A stretch of 64,000 nucleotides of DNA from DASUCS01 sp041166385 (GTDB lineage: Bacteria > Actinomycetota > Acidimicrobiia > Acidimicrobiales > JACDCH01). A model generated the notes under the pieces. That model had not been told where the DNA came from and did not search any database. It saw only the letters and a program-made list of their open reading frames with translations. The stretch covers positions 24,058 through 88,057 of the forward strand of contig JBEEFW010000025.1 of assembly GCA_041166385.1 (NCBI GenBank). Direction: 5' to 3'. The position numbers were made by a program, and so were the translations under genes. Shown here piece by piece: positions 34,954 through 43,067 of the stretch; position 1 is the first letter of the stretch, and every line of letters begins with the position of its first letter.

Positions 34954-35823
34954 CTACTCCTGTTCGCGCAGGAAGCGTTCGAGCTCGGCGGCGAGCTCGT
35001 CGCCTGAGGGCAGTGGGCCGGCACCGAGACCGGTGCCGGCCTCAGGCCCGAGCTCGGAGTCGACCGCAGCTTCGAGTTGCTGCACCATTCGCACGTGCTC
35101 GTCGTTCTGACCGATGAGCGAGTCGATGCGCTCGCGCGTGCCACTCACCTCGTCGCGCAACGTCTGACTGTCGATGTGCACGCCGGCGATGGTGGCCAGG
35201 CCCTCGAGCAAGGCCATGCTCGCCGCGGGATAGGGCATGGCGGCCACGTAGTGCGGCACCTGGGCCCATAGACCGATCGCCGGCAGGCCGACATCGGTGG
35301 CGCGGCGCTCGATCGCCGCCTGCACGCCCGCGGGCACGTCGATCGTCGCCCGCACCATGCCGTGCCCGATCAACGCGGGGTCGCCGGCCGTCACCGCGAG
35401 CTTGGTTGGACGCGTGTGCGGTACTGGCGCCGGGTACGCACCGAGCCCGACCACGAGGCGCGCACCGAACTCCATCGCGAGGTCGACGACGCCCCGAGTG
35501 AATGCGCGCCATGCGTGGTCAGGTTCGGATCCCACGAGGAGGAGCACGTCGTTGCCGTCGGCGTCGCTCGCGGCCTGCAGCTCGACCGTCGGCCACGTGA
35601 GGCCGGTGACGACGCCCTCGTCGAGGTGCATCGTCGGCCGGCGAGCGCGATGGTCGAGCAGCTGGTCGCTGTCGAACAGCGCAACCGTCACGGGATCGAG
35701 GCTGCCGAGCAACGCAGCGCGCGCGTTGGCTGCCCCCAGGCCCGCGTCGATCCAGCCGTCGAGAGCGAGGATGAGGACGGGTGACTCGAGGTCCGGTCGT
35801 TCGACGAGCTCGAACAAACTCAT
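34954..35823 (-). CDS. PAC2-family protein
   Basis: A 289-residue PAC2 (proteasome assembly chaperone 2-like) protein. The segments LILALDGWIDAGLGAANAR, DYRARRP-like DHRARRPTMHL, VVGLGAYPAPVPHTRP and QVPHYVAAMPYPAASMALLEGL are typical of actinobacterial members. The C-terminus is helical and acidic with ERIDSLIGQNDEH, probably a coiled coil. No proteasome genes are in this window. It lies 7 bp downstream of the aminoglycoside-phosphotransferase-like gene and is probably co-transcribed with it. Confidence 0.85.
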   Translation of the reverse strand: MSLFELVERPDLESPVLILALDGWIDAGLGAANARAALLGSLDPVTVALFDSDQLLDHRARRPTMHLDEGVVTGLTWPTVELQAASDADGNDVLLLVGSEPDHAWRAFTRGVVDLAMEFGARLVVGLGAYPAPVPHTRPTKLAVTAGDPALIGHGMVRATIDVPAGVQAAIERRATDVGLPAIGLWAQVPHYVAAMPYPAASMALLEGLATIAGVHIDSQTLRDEVSGTRERIDSLIGQNDEHVRMVQQLEAAVDSELGPEAGTGLGAGPLPSGDELAAELERFLREQE

Positions 35824-35830
35824 CGGCGCG

Positions 35831-36871
35831 TCACGCGAACTTGTCGACAGCCGCCTTGGCGGCGTCGGCCAGGCGGACCGTCTGTGTCGCGAACGCCTCG
35901 AACCCCTCGGCCGGCTTGCCCATCGCGCCGTGCGCGTACCGGGCGTAGACGCCCTCGACGATGCAGGCGAGCTTCCAGTACCCGAACGCCACGTAGAAGT
36001 CGATTGCGGAGAGGTCTCGGCCGGAGGTCTTGGCGTAGCGCTCGAGCAGCTCGGCGCGCGTCGCGAATCCGGGGAGGGTCGTGGCCGACGCGGTGATCAG
36101 CGTGTCGTGGGTGTCGTTCGCTTCGTTCCAATAGACCATCAGCAATCCGACGTCTGCCAGTGGATCCCCCAGCGTGCAGATCTCCCAGTCGAGCACCGCA
36201 GCGATCTGGTAGTCGTACCCGAGCATGCAGTTGTCGAGGCGGTAGTCGCCGTGCACGATCGTGGCACCCTCTTGCGGGGGGATGCACGCCGACAGTGTGT
36301 CGTGCACCTCGTGTACGAGTGGCACCGGACGGTTGGTCAGCTCTTGCGACTGCTCGAACTGGCTGTACCAGCGCTTGAGCTGACGGGCGATGTAGCCCTC
36401 TTTCTTGCCGAGCTCCCCGAGACCCACCGCGTCGACGTCGACCGCGTGGATGTCGGCCATCACGTCGGCCACGGATTCGGATGCACGCCGCCGGCCGGCT
36501 TCGTCGAGATGCTTGCGCGCGGCGTCGGCGTCGCGGATCACGTTGCCGTCGACGTACCCCATCACATAGAACGGCGCGCCGTTCACGTCTTCGTCGGTGC
36601 ACAGGCCGATCGCGGGCGCGACCGGCACTGGCGTCGGGCCCAGCGCGCTGATGATCGTGTGCTCACGGCGCATGTCGTGAGCAGTGGCGAGCACGTGACC
36701 GAGCGGTGGCCGGCGCAGTACCCATCGAGCACCGGTCGCGTCCGTGACGCCGAAGGTGAGGTTGGAGTGGCCGCCGGCGATCAGGTCGAACGTGAGGGGA
36801 GCCTTCGCACCGTCGACGTTGGCCTCGAACCACGCCGTGACGTTCGCTTCGTTGACACCGTCGATCGCCAT
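35831..36871 (-). CDS. APH-fold phosphotransferase-family protein
   Basis: A 346-residue kinase-like protein of the aminoglycoside phosphotransferase/choline kinase fold. The catalytic loop is IVHGDYRLDN and the metal-binding segment is VLDWEICTLGDP; the N-terminal lobe has GGHSNLTFGV and RRPPLGHVLATAHDM. Members with this pattern are often linked to acyl-CoA dehydrogenases (ACAD10/11-like) and are not resistance genes. ATG 36871 is preferred; a TACGGT box on the minus strand (36886-36881) is 9 nt upstream, and the frame upstream of it is opposite the thioredoxin gene. First gene of a pair with PAC2. Confidence 0.85.
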   Translation of the reverse strand: MAIDGVNEANVTAWFEANVDGAKAPLTFDLIAGGHSNLTFGVTDATGARWVLRRPPLGHVLATAHDMRREHTIISALGPTPVPVAPAIGLCTDEDVNGAPFYVMGYVDGNVIRDADAARKHLDEAGRRRASESVADVMADIHAVDVDAVGLGELGKKEGYIARQLKRWYSQFEQSQELTNRPVPLVHEVHDTLSACIPPQEGATIVHGDYRLDNCMLGYDYQIAAVLDWEICTLGDPLADVGLLMVYWNEANDTHDTLITASATTLPGFATRAELLERYAKTSGRDLSAIDFYVAFGYWKLACIVEGVYARYAHGAMGKPAEGFEAFATQTVRLADAAKAAVDKFA

Positions 36872-36915
36872 CGGCCCGTGACCGTACTTCGGCACGAACT
36901 CGCCCGACGACTCGG

Positions 36916-36921
36916 TAGCCT
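36916..36921 (+). promoter_or_regulatory. Leaderless -10 box of the thioredoxin-TPR gene
   Basis: TAGCCT is followed by 7 nt and the ATG at 36929, in a 57-bp divergent spacer. No Shine-Dalgarno sequence is present. The same geometry occurs upstream of several other genes here. Confidence 0.4.
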
Positions 36922-36928
36922 CCGATCG

Positions 36929-37651
36929 ATGGCCATCGACGTCACCGACGCCACCTTCGAGTCCGAGGTCGTCACCCGGTCCCAGCAGGTGCCGGTCATC
37001 GTGGATCTGTGGGCGCCGTGGTGCGGGCCGTGCCGCACGCTCGGCCCGATCATCGAGAAGGTGGTCGATGAGACCAACGGCAAGGCAGTGCTCGTCAAGA
37101 TCAACATCGACGAGAATCCGCAGGCAGCGGCGGCATTTCGCGTGCAGTCGATCCCCGCGGTCTACGCGCTCCGCGATGGCCAGGTCGTGAACGGATTCAT
37201 CGGCGCGCAAGGTGAAGGCGCCGTCCGAGAGTTCGTCGCCACCGTGCTGCCGTCGGAGACAGAGGAGAAGATCGCAGCTCTCGTGGCGGCGGGCGACGAG
37301 GCGTCGCTGCGGCAGGCGCTCGAGCTGGATCCTGGCAACGAGGCCGCCGTCGTGGCCCTCGCCGAGCTCCTTGTCGGAGAGGGTGAGCGCGACGAGGCAC
37401 TTGCGCTGCTCGAACGCATCCCGGAGAGCGCGGAAACGCGGCGCGTTGCGGCCCTGGCGCGGGTCGGCGACGAGTTCGCGGTCAACGGGCAAGTCGCCCC
37501 CGACGTCACGGCGAAGCTCGACGCCCTCCTCGATCGGGTCAAGGACGATGAAGCGGCGCGCCAAGAGTTCGTCGACCTGCTCGAGTTGCTCGGGCCGGCC
37601 GACCCGCGGACGGCGCAGTACCGCAAGGCGCTCACGTCGCGCTTGTTCTGA
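36929..37651 (+). CDS. Thioredoxin-domain protein with TPR-like C-terminus (CnoX/YbbN type)
   Basis: A 240-residue protein. The thioredoxin fold (1-110) carries the redox motif WCGPC (Cys32, Cys35) and the cis-Pro segment SIPAVY. Residues about 120-240 are helical with tandem TPR-like repeats (ALELDPGNEAAVVALAELL). This is the architecture of CnoX/YbbN, a chaperone-like redox protein that protects substrates from oxidation. ATG 36929 is fixed by the promoter geometry and by the start of homology; longer frames run opposite the APH-fold gene. Confidence 0.9.
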   Translation: MAIDVTDATFESEVVTRSQQVPVIVDLWAPWCGPCRTLGPIIEKVVDETNGKAVLVKINIDENPQAAAAFRVQSIPAVYALRDGQVVNGFIGAQGEGAVREFVATVLPSETEEKIAALVAAGDEASLRQALELDPGNEAAVVALAELLVGEGERDEALALLERIPESAETRRVAALARVGDEFAVNGQVAPDVTAKLDALLDRVKDDEAARQEFVDLLELLGPADPRTAQYRKALTSRLF

Positions 37652-37723
37652 CGATCTAGAGTCGTCGCTGACTTCCCCTTCGCAGTTCCCCCTCCTTGTT
37701 CGCGCCCTCAGGAGGGGTGAGCC

Positions 37724-38425
37724 GTGCCCGACGATCCGCAGTCGTCACAGATCGAGCCGTTCCGGCCGTTGCCTGACCCCAGCATGCGTGAGCGGGTCGA
37801 CGCGGTCATCGATCGTCTGCGCGCGCTCAGTACGTTGTCGCGCGCCGCGCTCGCCTTGGCCGTCAGTGCTGGCGCGCTCGTCGTCGCGATCGTGGTGTTG
37901 CGACCCGCGGGTGCCGATCCGGCCCCAGAGGAGACCCTTCCTCGAGCGTCTGCACCGGAAGCATCTGCGTCCGCGCCGCCAGCTTCCTCCTCGGGCACCT
38001 TGGTGATCGTCCAGGCGGCCGGCGCGGTGGTTCGTCCCGGGCTCTACCGGTTGGCACCGGGCGCACGAGTGGACGACCTCATTCGTGCCGCCGGAGGCCT
38101 TGCGCCCGATGCAGATCCGGACCGAGTGAACCTCGCCGCTCTGCTCGCGGACGGCGAGAAGGTCTACGTGCCTCGTGTGGGGGAGGATGTTCCGGCGGAC
38201 AGCTCAGCAGGCGCCGGATCGTCGCCCGCTCCAAAGCTCGTCGATCTGAACACCGCGTCGATTGCGGACCTCGACACGTTGCCGGGCATCGGCCCCGCGA
38301 CCGCGCAAGCGATCATCGACTATCGGTCGCAGCATGGCCGCTTCCGATCTGTCGACGAGTTGCTCAATGTCCGCGGGATCGGTCAGACGAAGCTCGACGA
38401 GCTGCGCCCGCTCGTTCGGGTGTGA
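37724..38425 (+). CDS. comEA: Competence protein ComEA (DNA receptor)
   Basis: A 233-residue membrane-anchored DNA-binding protein. A single transmembrane helix (about 41-59, RAALALAVSAGALVVAIVVL) follows a cytoplasmic N-terminus. A SLBB-like domain (about 88-145, VQAAGAVVRPGLYRLAPG) and then two helix-hairpin-helix motifs (LDTLPGIGPATAQAII and LLNVRGIGQTKLDELRPL) form the DNA-binding end. The GTG start 37724 has the ribosome site GGAGGGG at 37711-37717. comEC lies about 10 kb downstream, separated by unrelated genes, so the machinery is split. Confidence 0.92.
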   Translation: MPDDPQSSQIEPFRPLPDPSMRERVDAVIDRLRALSTLSRAALALAVSAGALVVAIVVLRPAGADPAPEETLPRASAPEASASAPPASSSGTLVIVQAAGAVVRPGLYRLAPGARVDDLIRAAGGLAPDADPDRVNLAALLADGEKVYVPRVGEDVPADSSAGAGSSPAPKLVDLNTASIADLDTLPGIGPATAQAIIDYRSQHGRFRSVDELLNVRGIGQTKLDELRPLVRV

Positions 38426-38430
38426 AGGAT

Positions 38431-38967
38431 CTACGCGGTGGCCGTGAGCACAGTGACGGGAAGACCGAAGCGATGCTCGAGTGCGGCGGGAAGGTCGACC
38501 TCGAGCCACTTCGACACGCCGCTCGGCAACGTCGAGAGGATGATCTCGTCCGCCGGCTCGTGGTCGAGCGCGCGGGCGACGGCATGGATCGGGTCCGGAG
38601 AGCCGACCTCGCCCTCTGCGTCAACGCCGAGCGCGTGCAGCTTGTCGATCGCGCGGCGCATCCTGAACGAGGCCAGGGCGAGGCTCTTGTCGTCGTGCGC
38701 GTCGCGTCCGTCGCCGGTCGTCGCGGGAACCACGAGATGGATGTGGCCGTTGCCCGCGAGTTCGCGCAGTCGCTCGAGCAGCGAGTCGTCGCTCAGGGTC
38801 TGGTTACCGATCACGACATACCGCTTCGTCGAGGGGCGTTGTTCGAGCGGCTTGTAGTGAAACCGCTCGAACCCATCAGTGTCGACGTGGTGATCGACCC
38901 GCAGGTGCTCCGTCAACTCCGCAGCGGTGACGAACCGAAGCTCACAACGCGGGCAGGTGTGCACCAT
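38431..38967 (-). CDS. UspA-like protein with an N-terminal C2H2 zinc-finger motif
   Basis: A 178-residue protein. Residues 5-26 have the spacing CX2C-X12-HX4H (Cys5, Cys8, His21, His26), a C2H2-like zinc knuckle uncommon in bacteria. The rest resembles a UspA/Rossmann-like domain: VVIGNQTLSDDSLLERL, IHLVVPATTGDGRDAH, VDAEGEVGSPDPIHAVARAL and DEIILSTLP. The function is unknown; a nucleotide- or stress-related role is only an inference. It lies 21 bp downstream of the cupredoxin gene on the same strand. Confidence 0.65.
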   Translation of the reverse strand: MVHTCPRCELRFVTAAELTEHLRVDHHVDTDGFERFHYKPLEQRPSTKRYVVIGNQTLSDDSLLERLRELAGNGHIHLVVPATTGDGRDAHDDKSLALASFRMRRAIDKLHALGVDAEGEVGSPDPIHAVARALDHEPADEIILSTLPSGVSKWLEVDLPAALEHRFGLPVTVLTATA

Positions 38968-38988
38968 GAGCCGACCATACCGCCCCGC

Positions 38989-39447
38989 TTACACAGACAC
39001 GATGGTGACTTCGCCGGACATTCCGTAGCGGAAGTGGCCGGGGAGGTGACAGGCGTACACCACCGAATCCTGGCTCGAGTCCTCGAAGCGGAACGTCGTC
39101 TCCGCTGTCGAGACCGCGGCCACCGAGATCTCTCCGGGACGGGGCGGATGCGCCGGCTCCGTCCCTGCCTCGTGGCGACGATGTACCTCGGCGTCGCCGA
39201 CGATCAGCTCATGGCCGATCGGGTCGTTGTTGTGCACCACGAAGCGCACTGTCGTGCCTGGGCGCACGGTGAGGTGTTCCGGACTGAAACGGCTGTGCTC
39301 GATCGTGAGGGTCACCGTGACCTCGCCGGGGCCGAGGGCCGTGTCGGTCGACGGCTCCTGTCCGGCCAAAGCATGTCCGCCGGCGATGACGGCGACGAAC
39401 AGCAACGCGACGACCGCTACGGGCAGCACGAGGCGAGCTCGCGTCAT
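38989..39447 (-). CDS. Membrane-anchored or secreted cupredoxin
   Basis: A 152-residue protein with an N-terminal hydrophobic segment (7-28), probably a signal anchor, and a cupredoxin fold. Type 1 copper ligands are His79 (DPIGHELI), Cys133, His138 and Met143 (YACHLPGHFRYGM). This is a plastocyanin/azurin-like electron carrier or copper-binding protein outside the membrane. Its ATG overlaps the stop of the upstream DUF2330 gene (ATGA), so the two are translationally coupled, and the pair may work together at the membrane. Confidence 0.85.
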   Translation of the reverse strand: MTRARLVLPVAVVALLFVAVIAGGHALAGQEPSTDTALGPGEVTVTLTIEHSRFSPEHLTVRPGTTVRFVVHNNDPIGHELIVGDAEVHRRHEAGTEPAHPPRPGEISVAAVSTAETTFRFEDSSQDSVVYACHLPGHFRYGMSGEVTIVSV

Positions 39448-40502
39448 CGGAGCAGCGCTCGCCGGCGGATCCAGCCCAACTGGAACGCGACCATGCCGAA
39501 CGCGACGATCGCGGTGATGGCCGCAGGGACGAGCCAGCTGTTCTCACTTGCATCGGTGAGCGTGTTGACCAGATCCTTGGGAGACGTGATGCCGGCATCG
39601 CTCTTCAACGGCGGTTGCAACGGATTGACGGACGCGGCCAGATCGTGGGTGAGCAGGCCTGCGGGAGTGTCGATCTTGATGAACGTCAACCAGGCCTGCT
39701 CGGGCACCCACTCCATGCCCTTGTCCGCTCGAAGGTCGTCGAGCAATGCGCTCGAGGCCGGCCCGCTCCGAACGAGTTGCAGACCCTGATCGCCGGTCAA
39801 CAGCTGTGGCTTGCGATCGTTCAGCATGAAGACGTCGGCCTGCACGATGGAGTCACGGTCGCGGCCGAGCGCCAGGATGCGCAGCGGGACCCATGGACGA
39901 TCGAGCGGGATCGTCAGATGGATCGGGGTGCCGTCACCCGATTGCTGCCCCCGCTCGGCTGCTGCTGCCGCATTGAAGCGGGCGGCCATGAACACAGGGC
40001 TGCGGCGCGAGTAGTAGTCGAGCACTTCCGGCGCGTCAGGTGTGAGCAGGAAGCCGTGGTCGGTGGCCCATTTGCCCACCTCGGTGCCGCCGCCTTTCAA
40101 GACGGTGATGTCGAGTGCGTCGATCGTCGTCTCGAGGACGACCTCGATCTTGCCTGCGACCGTCGAGAACTGATCCGCATTCGCGGCGGCCGTACGGATT
40201 GGTGGGGCCACCTCGCGCTCGAGTCGCTGCAGCGTCCAATCCCCGCCGCGTTCCACGGCCGTGGGAATTCCGGGCAAGGGCACGATCGACCCGACCTGTG
40301 CGCCCTCGCCCGAGAACTCGAACGACGTCACGTAGTGCTCGATGCCGTCGTGATAGGCGGCCAGCGTCGTGGTGCGAGTCAGCTGGATGGTGCCGTTCTC
40401 GCCGACGAGCCCACCGCAGGCCATGGCCGGGGCGACCGTGATGAGGATCGCCGTGGTTGTGACCATGACGGCCGTGGCTGCTCGGATCAGTCCTGTGCGC
40501 AT
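39444..40502 (-). CDS. DUF2330-family membrane protein
   Basis: A 352-residue protein. Residues 1-28 look like a signal peptide and are followed at once by CGGLVGENGTIQL, the CGG start typical of DUF2330. A large extracytoplasmic domain ends in a C-terminal membrane helix (about 322-344, SWLVPAAITAIVAFGMVAF) and a basic cytoplasmic tail. No enzyme motif is recognisable. It is the first gene of a minus-strand operon with the cupredoxin and the zinc-finger/UspA-like gene; the CGG cysteine might be a copper or disulfide site. Confidence 0.75.
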   Translation of the reverse strand: MRTGLIRAATAVMVTTTAILITVAPAMACGGLVGENGTIQLTRTTTLAAYHDGIEHYVTSFEFSGEGAQVGSIVPLPGIPTAVERGGDWTLQRLEREVAPPIRTAAANADQFSTVAGKIEVVLETTIDALDITVLKGGGTEVGKWATDHGFLLTPDAPEVLDYYSRRSPVFMAARFNAAAAAERGQQSGDGTPIHLTIPLDRPWVPLRILALGRDRDSIVQADVFMLNDRKPQLLTGDQGLQLVRSGPASSALLDDLRADKGMEWVPEQAWLTFIKIDTPAGLLTHDLAASVNPLQPPLKSDAGITSPKDLVNTLTDASENSWLVPAAITAIVAFGMVAFQLGWIRRRALLR

Positions 40503-40607
40503 GCCGGGTCGGACGACCGGCGGACGGGGCTGGTTCCCTCATTTTTCGCCGGCCGGGGCCGATTGATCGGGAGGTCGTAGGGCGGAGCAGCACAACGAGG
40601 AGAGCGC

Positions 40608-42656
40608 GTGTCTGCAGTCATCACACCGGAGGCCGGCGATCGAGCTCCGGTGGCCCCGAGTACCAATGGGTCGGCACCCCCCAAGCGCAAGGTGGAAGCT
40701 TCGCGTCCATCGGAACCGCGGACGCTGCGGCTTCCGCGTTGGAGCGGGACCCGGATCTGGATGAAGTTGGCCGTCATCGCGGTCGTCTTCGCCATTCCGC
40801 TGGTCACGACGACGCGGTTCCTGCTCAACGAGCAGTCGATCAAGATCAGCTTCGCTCGCAATGAGTTGCGCGGAGACGAATACCTCCGGCCCGCGTCCAG
40901 CCTCTTGCAAGGCGTCGTCGCGTATCGCTCGTCGCTGCGACAGGGCGCGTCCGCCAGCGAACTTGCGGCCGCGCGGTCGTCCGTCGACGCAACGTTCGTC
41001 GATCTGACTCGAGTCGATGCGGCGTTGGCAGGCCCGATGCGCACGACGGCTGCCGAGCTCGCACTGCGCGGCCGGTCCGAATCGCTGCCTTTGACGCTCG
41101 CCGCCGCGTGGGAACAGGTCAAGGCGAACGGCGCGAACGCGAACGAGCTCCTCGATCGGCTGGTGGTGAACGTTCGTGGCCTGATCACGGAGGTCGGCGA
41201 CGCGTCGCAGCTCATCCTCGACCCCGATCTCGACACGTACTACACGATGGACGCGCTGCTGCTACGCGAGCCCGAAGTCGTCAACCGGGGCCACGACGTG
41301 GCGGACGCGCTCCTTGCGCCGACGCCGTTGTCAGAGACCGTCAAGGTCGACCTCGCCGGTCAGGTTGCGCTGTTGCGCGAACACGCCGACGCGCTCACCA
41401 CGGACCTCGCCTCGGCGTTCCGCGAGGCGCCGCAGTTCTCCGGCATCCAAACGCTCGAATCGGCCCTCGGTCCTCACGTGAACCGCACGCACACCGCCGC
41501 GTTCGCCATTGCCGATCAAGCGGCGAAGGCGCTCGCGTCCAACGAGTCCGTGGACCACGCCGTGTTGGCGGCCAATGTCGCCGAGTTCGATGCTGCCAAC
41601 CATGACCTGTGGGCGGCCTTGCTGTCGCAACAGGATGCGATGTTGAACATCCGCCTCGACGGTGACCTCAGCCGTCAGCGGGTGGCGTTCTTCAGCGTGC
41701 TCGCCGCGCTGGCCTTGTCGGTCGCACTGATGGTGTTCGTCGCTCGGCGCATCACCCGCAACGTTGCGACCGTCTCGCGGGCTGCCGCAGATCTCGCCAG
41801 CGGTGACCTGACGCGGCGAGCCCACGTCAGCAGCAGCGACGAGATCGGCGCAATGAGCACCGCCTTCAACTCGATGGCGGGCGGACTCGAGCGACTCGTC
41901 GCCGGGGTTCAAGGTGCGAGCGTCGACGTGTCTGCCGCGGCGGCGCAGCTGTCGAGTTCCGCTGAGGAGCTCGCGGCGACCACGACGCAGCAAAGCGCTG
42001 CCGTCACCGAGACCACCGCGACCACCGAAGAACTCGCCCGTGCATCGTCGTCGATAGCGGACACCGTCGACGGCGTCGCTGAGCAGGCCGCCAACACGCG
42101 CGAGAACCTGGCCGACGCCGAAGCCGACGTCCTCGCCTCGAGCGAACGCACCGTGGCGCTCGCCGCGAGGGTTCGGGAGATCGGCGGGATTCTCGGCCTG
42201 ATCAACGAGATTGCCGACCAGACCAACTTGCTGGCCGTGAATGCCGCCATCGAAGCGGCCCGCGCCGGTGAGGACGGACTCGGGTTCGCGGTGGTCGCCG
42301 ACGAAGTGCGCCGGCTCGCCGAGCGCTCGAAGGCGTCGGCCGCAGACATCGCGACGATCGTCGAAGGCGTCCAGACGGAGACCAACGCGACGGTCATGGC
42401 CATGGAGAAGGGCGCGAACCAGATGCGCGCCGGCCTCACGTTGCTCGATCGCGTCGCCGATGCGACGGAGCAGGTTCGGATCACGACACAGCAGCAGCGG
42501 TCCGCGACTGCACAGGTCGTCGAGACGATGGAGCAGCTGACGGAAGCGAGCCGTCAGGTGTCGGGAACCGCCCAGCAGATCGCATCGGCCGCGGCGTCGC
42601 TCGTCGGCCTCGCAGCCGATCTGGACGGCGCGGCCCAGTCCGTCACCGCCGGATAG
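40608..42656 (+). CDS. Methyl-accepting chemotaxis protein
   Basis: A 682-residue receptor. A first transmembrane helix (about 48-68, WMKLAVIAVVFAIPLVTTT) precedes a long helical extracytoplasmic sensor region, then a second helix (about 361-382), a HAMP domain and a cytoplasmic signalling hairpin with the conserved tip EIADQTNLLAVNAAIEAARA. The GTG start 40608 has the ribosome site GAGGAGAG upstream. It heads an operon with cheW, cheA, cheB, cheR and a diguanylate cyclase, so it is probably the sensor of that pathway. The sensed ligand is unknown. Confidence 0.93.
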   Translation: MSAVITPEAGDRAPVAPSTNGSAPPKRKVEASRPSEPRTLRLPRWSGTRIWMKLAVIAVVFAIPLVTTTRFLLNEQSIKISFARNELRGDEYLRPASSLLQGVVAYRSSLRQGASASELAAARSSVDATFVDLTRVDAALAGPMRTTAAELALRGRSESLPLTLAAAWEQVKANGANANELLDRLVVNVRGLITEVGDASQLILDPDLDTYYTMDALLLREPEVVNRGHDVADALLAPTPLSETVKVDLAGQVALLREHADALTTDLASAFREAPQFSGIQTLESALGPHVNRTHTAAFAIADQAAKALASNESVDHAVLAANVAEFDAANHDLWAALLSQQDAMLNIRLDGDLSRQRVAFFSVLAALALSVALMVFVARRITRNVATVSRAAADLASGDLTRRAHVSSSDEIGAMSTAFNSMAGGLERLVAGVQGASVDVSAAAAQLSSSAEELAATTTQQSAAVTETTATTEELARASSSIADTVDGVAEQAANTRENLADAEADVLASSERTVALAARVREIGGILGLINEIADQTNLLAVNAAIEAARAGEDGLGFAVVADEVRRLAERSKASAADIATIVEGVQTETNATVMAMEKGANQMRAGLTLLDRVADATEQVRITTQQQRSATAQVVETMEQLTEASRQVSGTAQQIASAAASLVGLAADLDGAAQSVTAG

Positions 42657-42671
42657 TCGTCGAGAGCGATT

Positions 42672-43067
42672 GTGCGCGCCCTCCTACTTCCGGTCGCCGA
42701 CGAGCTGTACGCGCTGGAGCTCAGCCAGCTGCACGCCGTCGTCGGCGATCCACAGGTCTTTCCGATCCCGACAGCGCCGGCCGGTGTGCTGGGCGCGATG
42801 AACCTTCGGGGCGAGGTGGTCGCGGTCCTCGACACCGCCGCGCTGCTCGGGATCGGGAAGCTCGCTGCCGTTGGTTTCGTCGCGGTGATCGACCACCCGC
42901 TGGGCGCGGTCGCGCTCGCCGCTCAAGGTCGACCCGTGACCGCTCAGCTCGGCAACCAGGTCGCGCCCGCTGACTTGGCCGGCACGTCGGGCTCGTTCGC
43001 AGTCGACTCGACGGTTGCAACGCTGCTTGACATTCACGCGCTCTTGCGTCCCGCGGCCGCGGCATGA
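42672..43067 (+). CDS. CheW-like coupling protein
   Basis: A 131-residue CheW-domain protein, a little shorter than typical CheW (about 150-160). The segments LLPVADELYALELSQLHAVVG, VLGAMNLRGEVVAVLDTAALLG and DHPLGAVALAAQG correspond to the two beta-barrels of the family. It couples the receptor to CheA. The GTG start 42672 follows the MCP stop by 15 bp; the stop overlaps the cheA start (ATGA), which supports co-translation. Confidence 0.85.
   Translation: MRALLLPVADELYALELSQLHAVVGDPQVFPIPTAPAGVLGAMNLRGEVVAVLDTAALLGIGKLAAVGFVAVIDHPLGAVALAAQGRPVTAQLGNQVAPADLAGTSGSFAVDSTVATLLDIHALLRPAAAA

Noticed and set aside
35831..36871. An aminoglycoside resistance gene
   Set aside because: The APH fold is present, but the sequence pattern is of the ACAD10/11-linked phosphotransferase group and not of known resistance enzymes.
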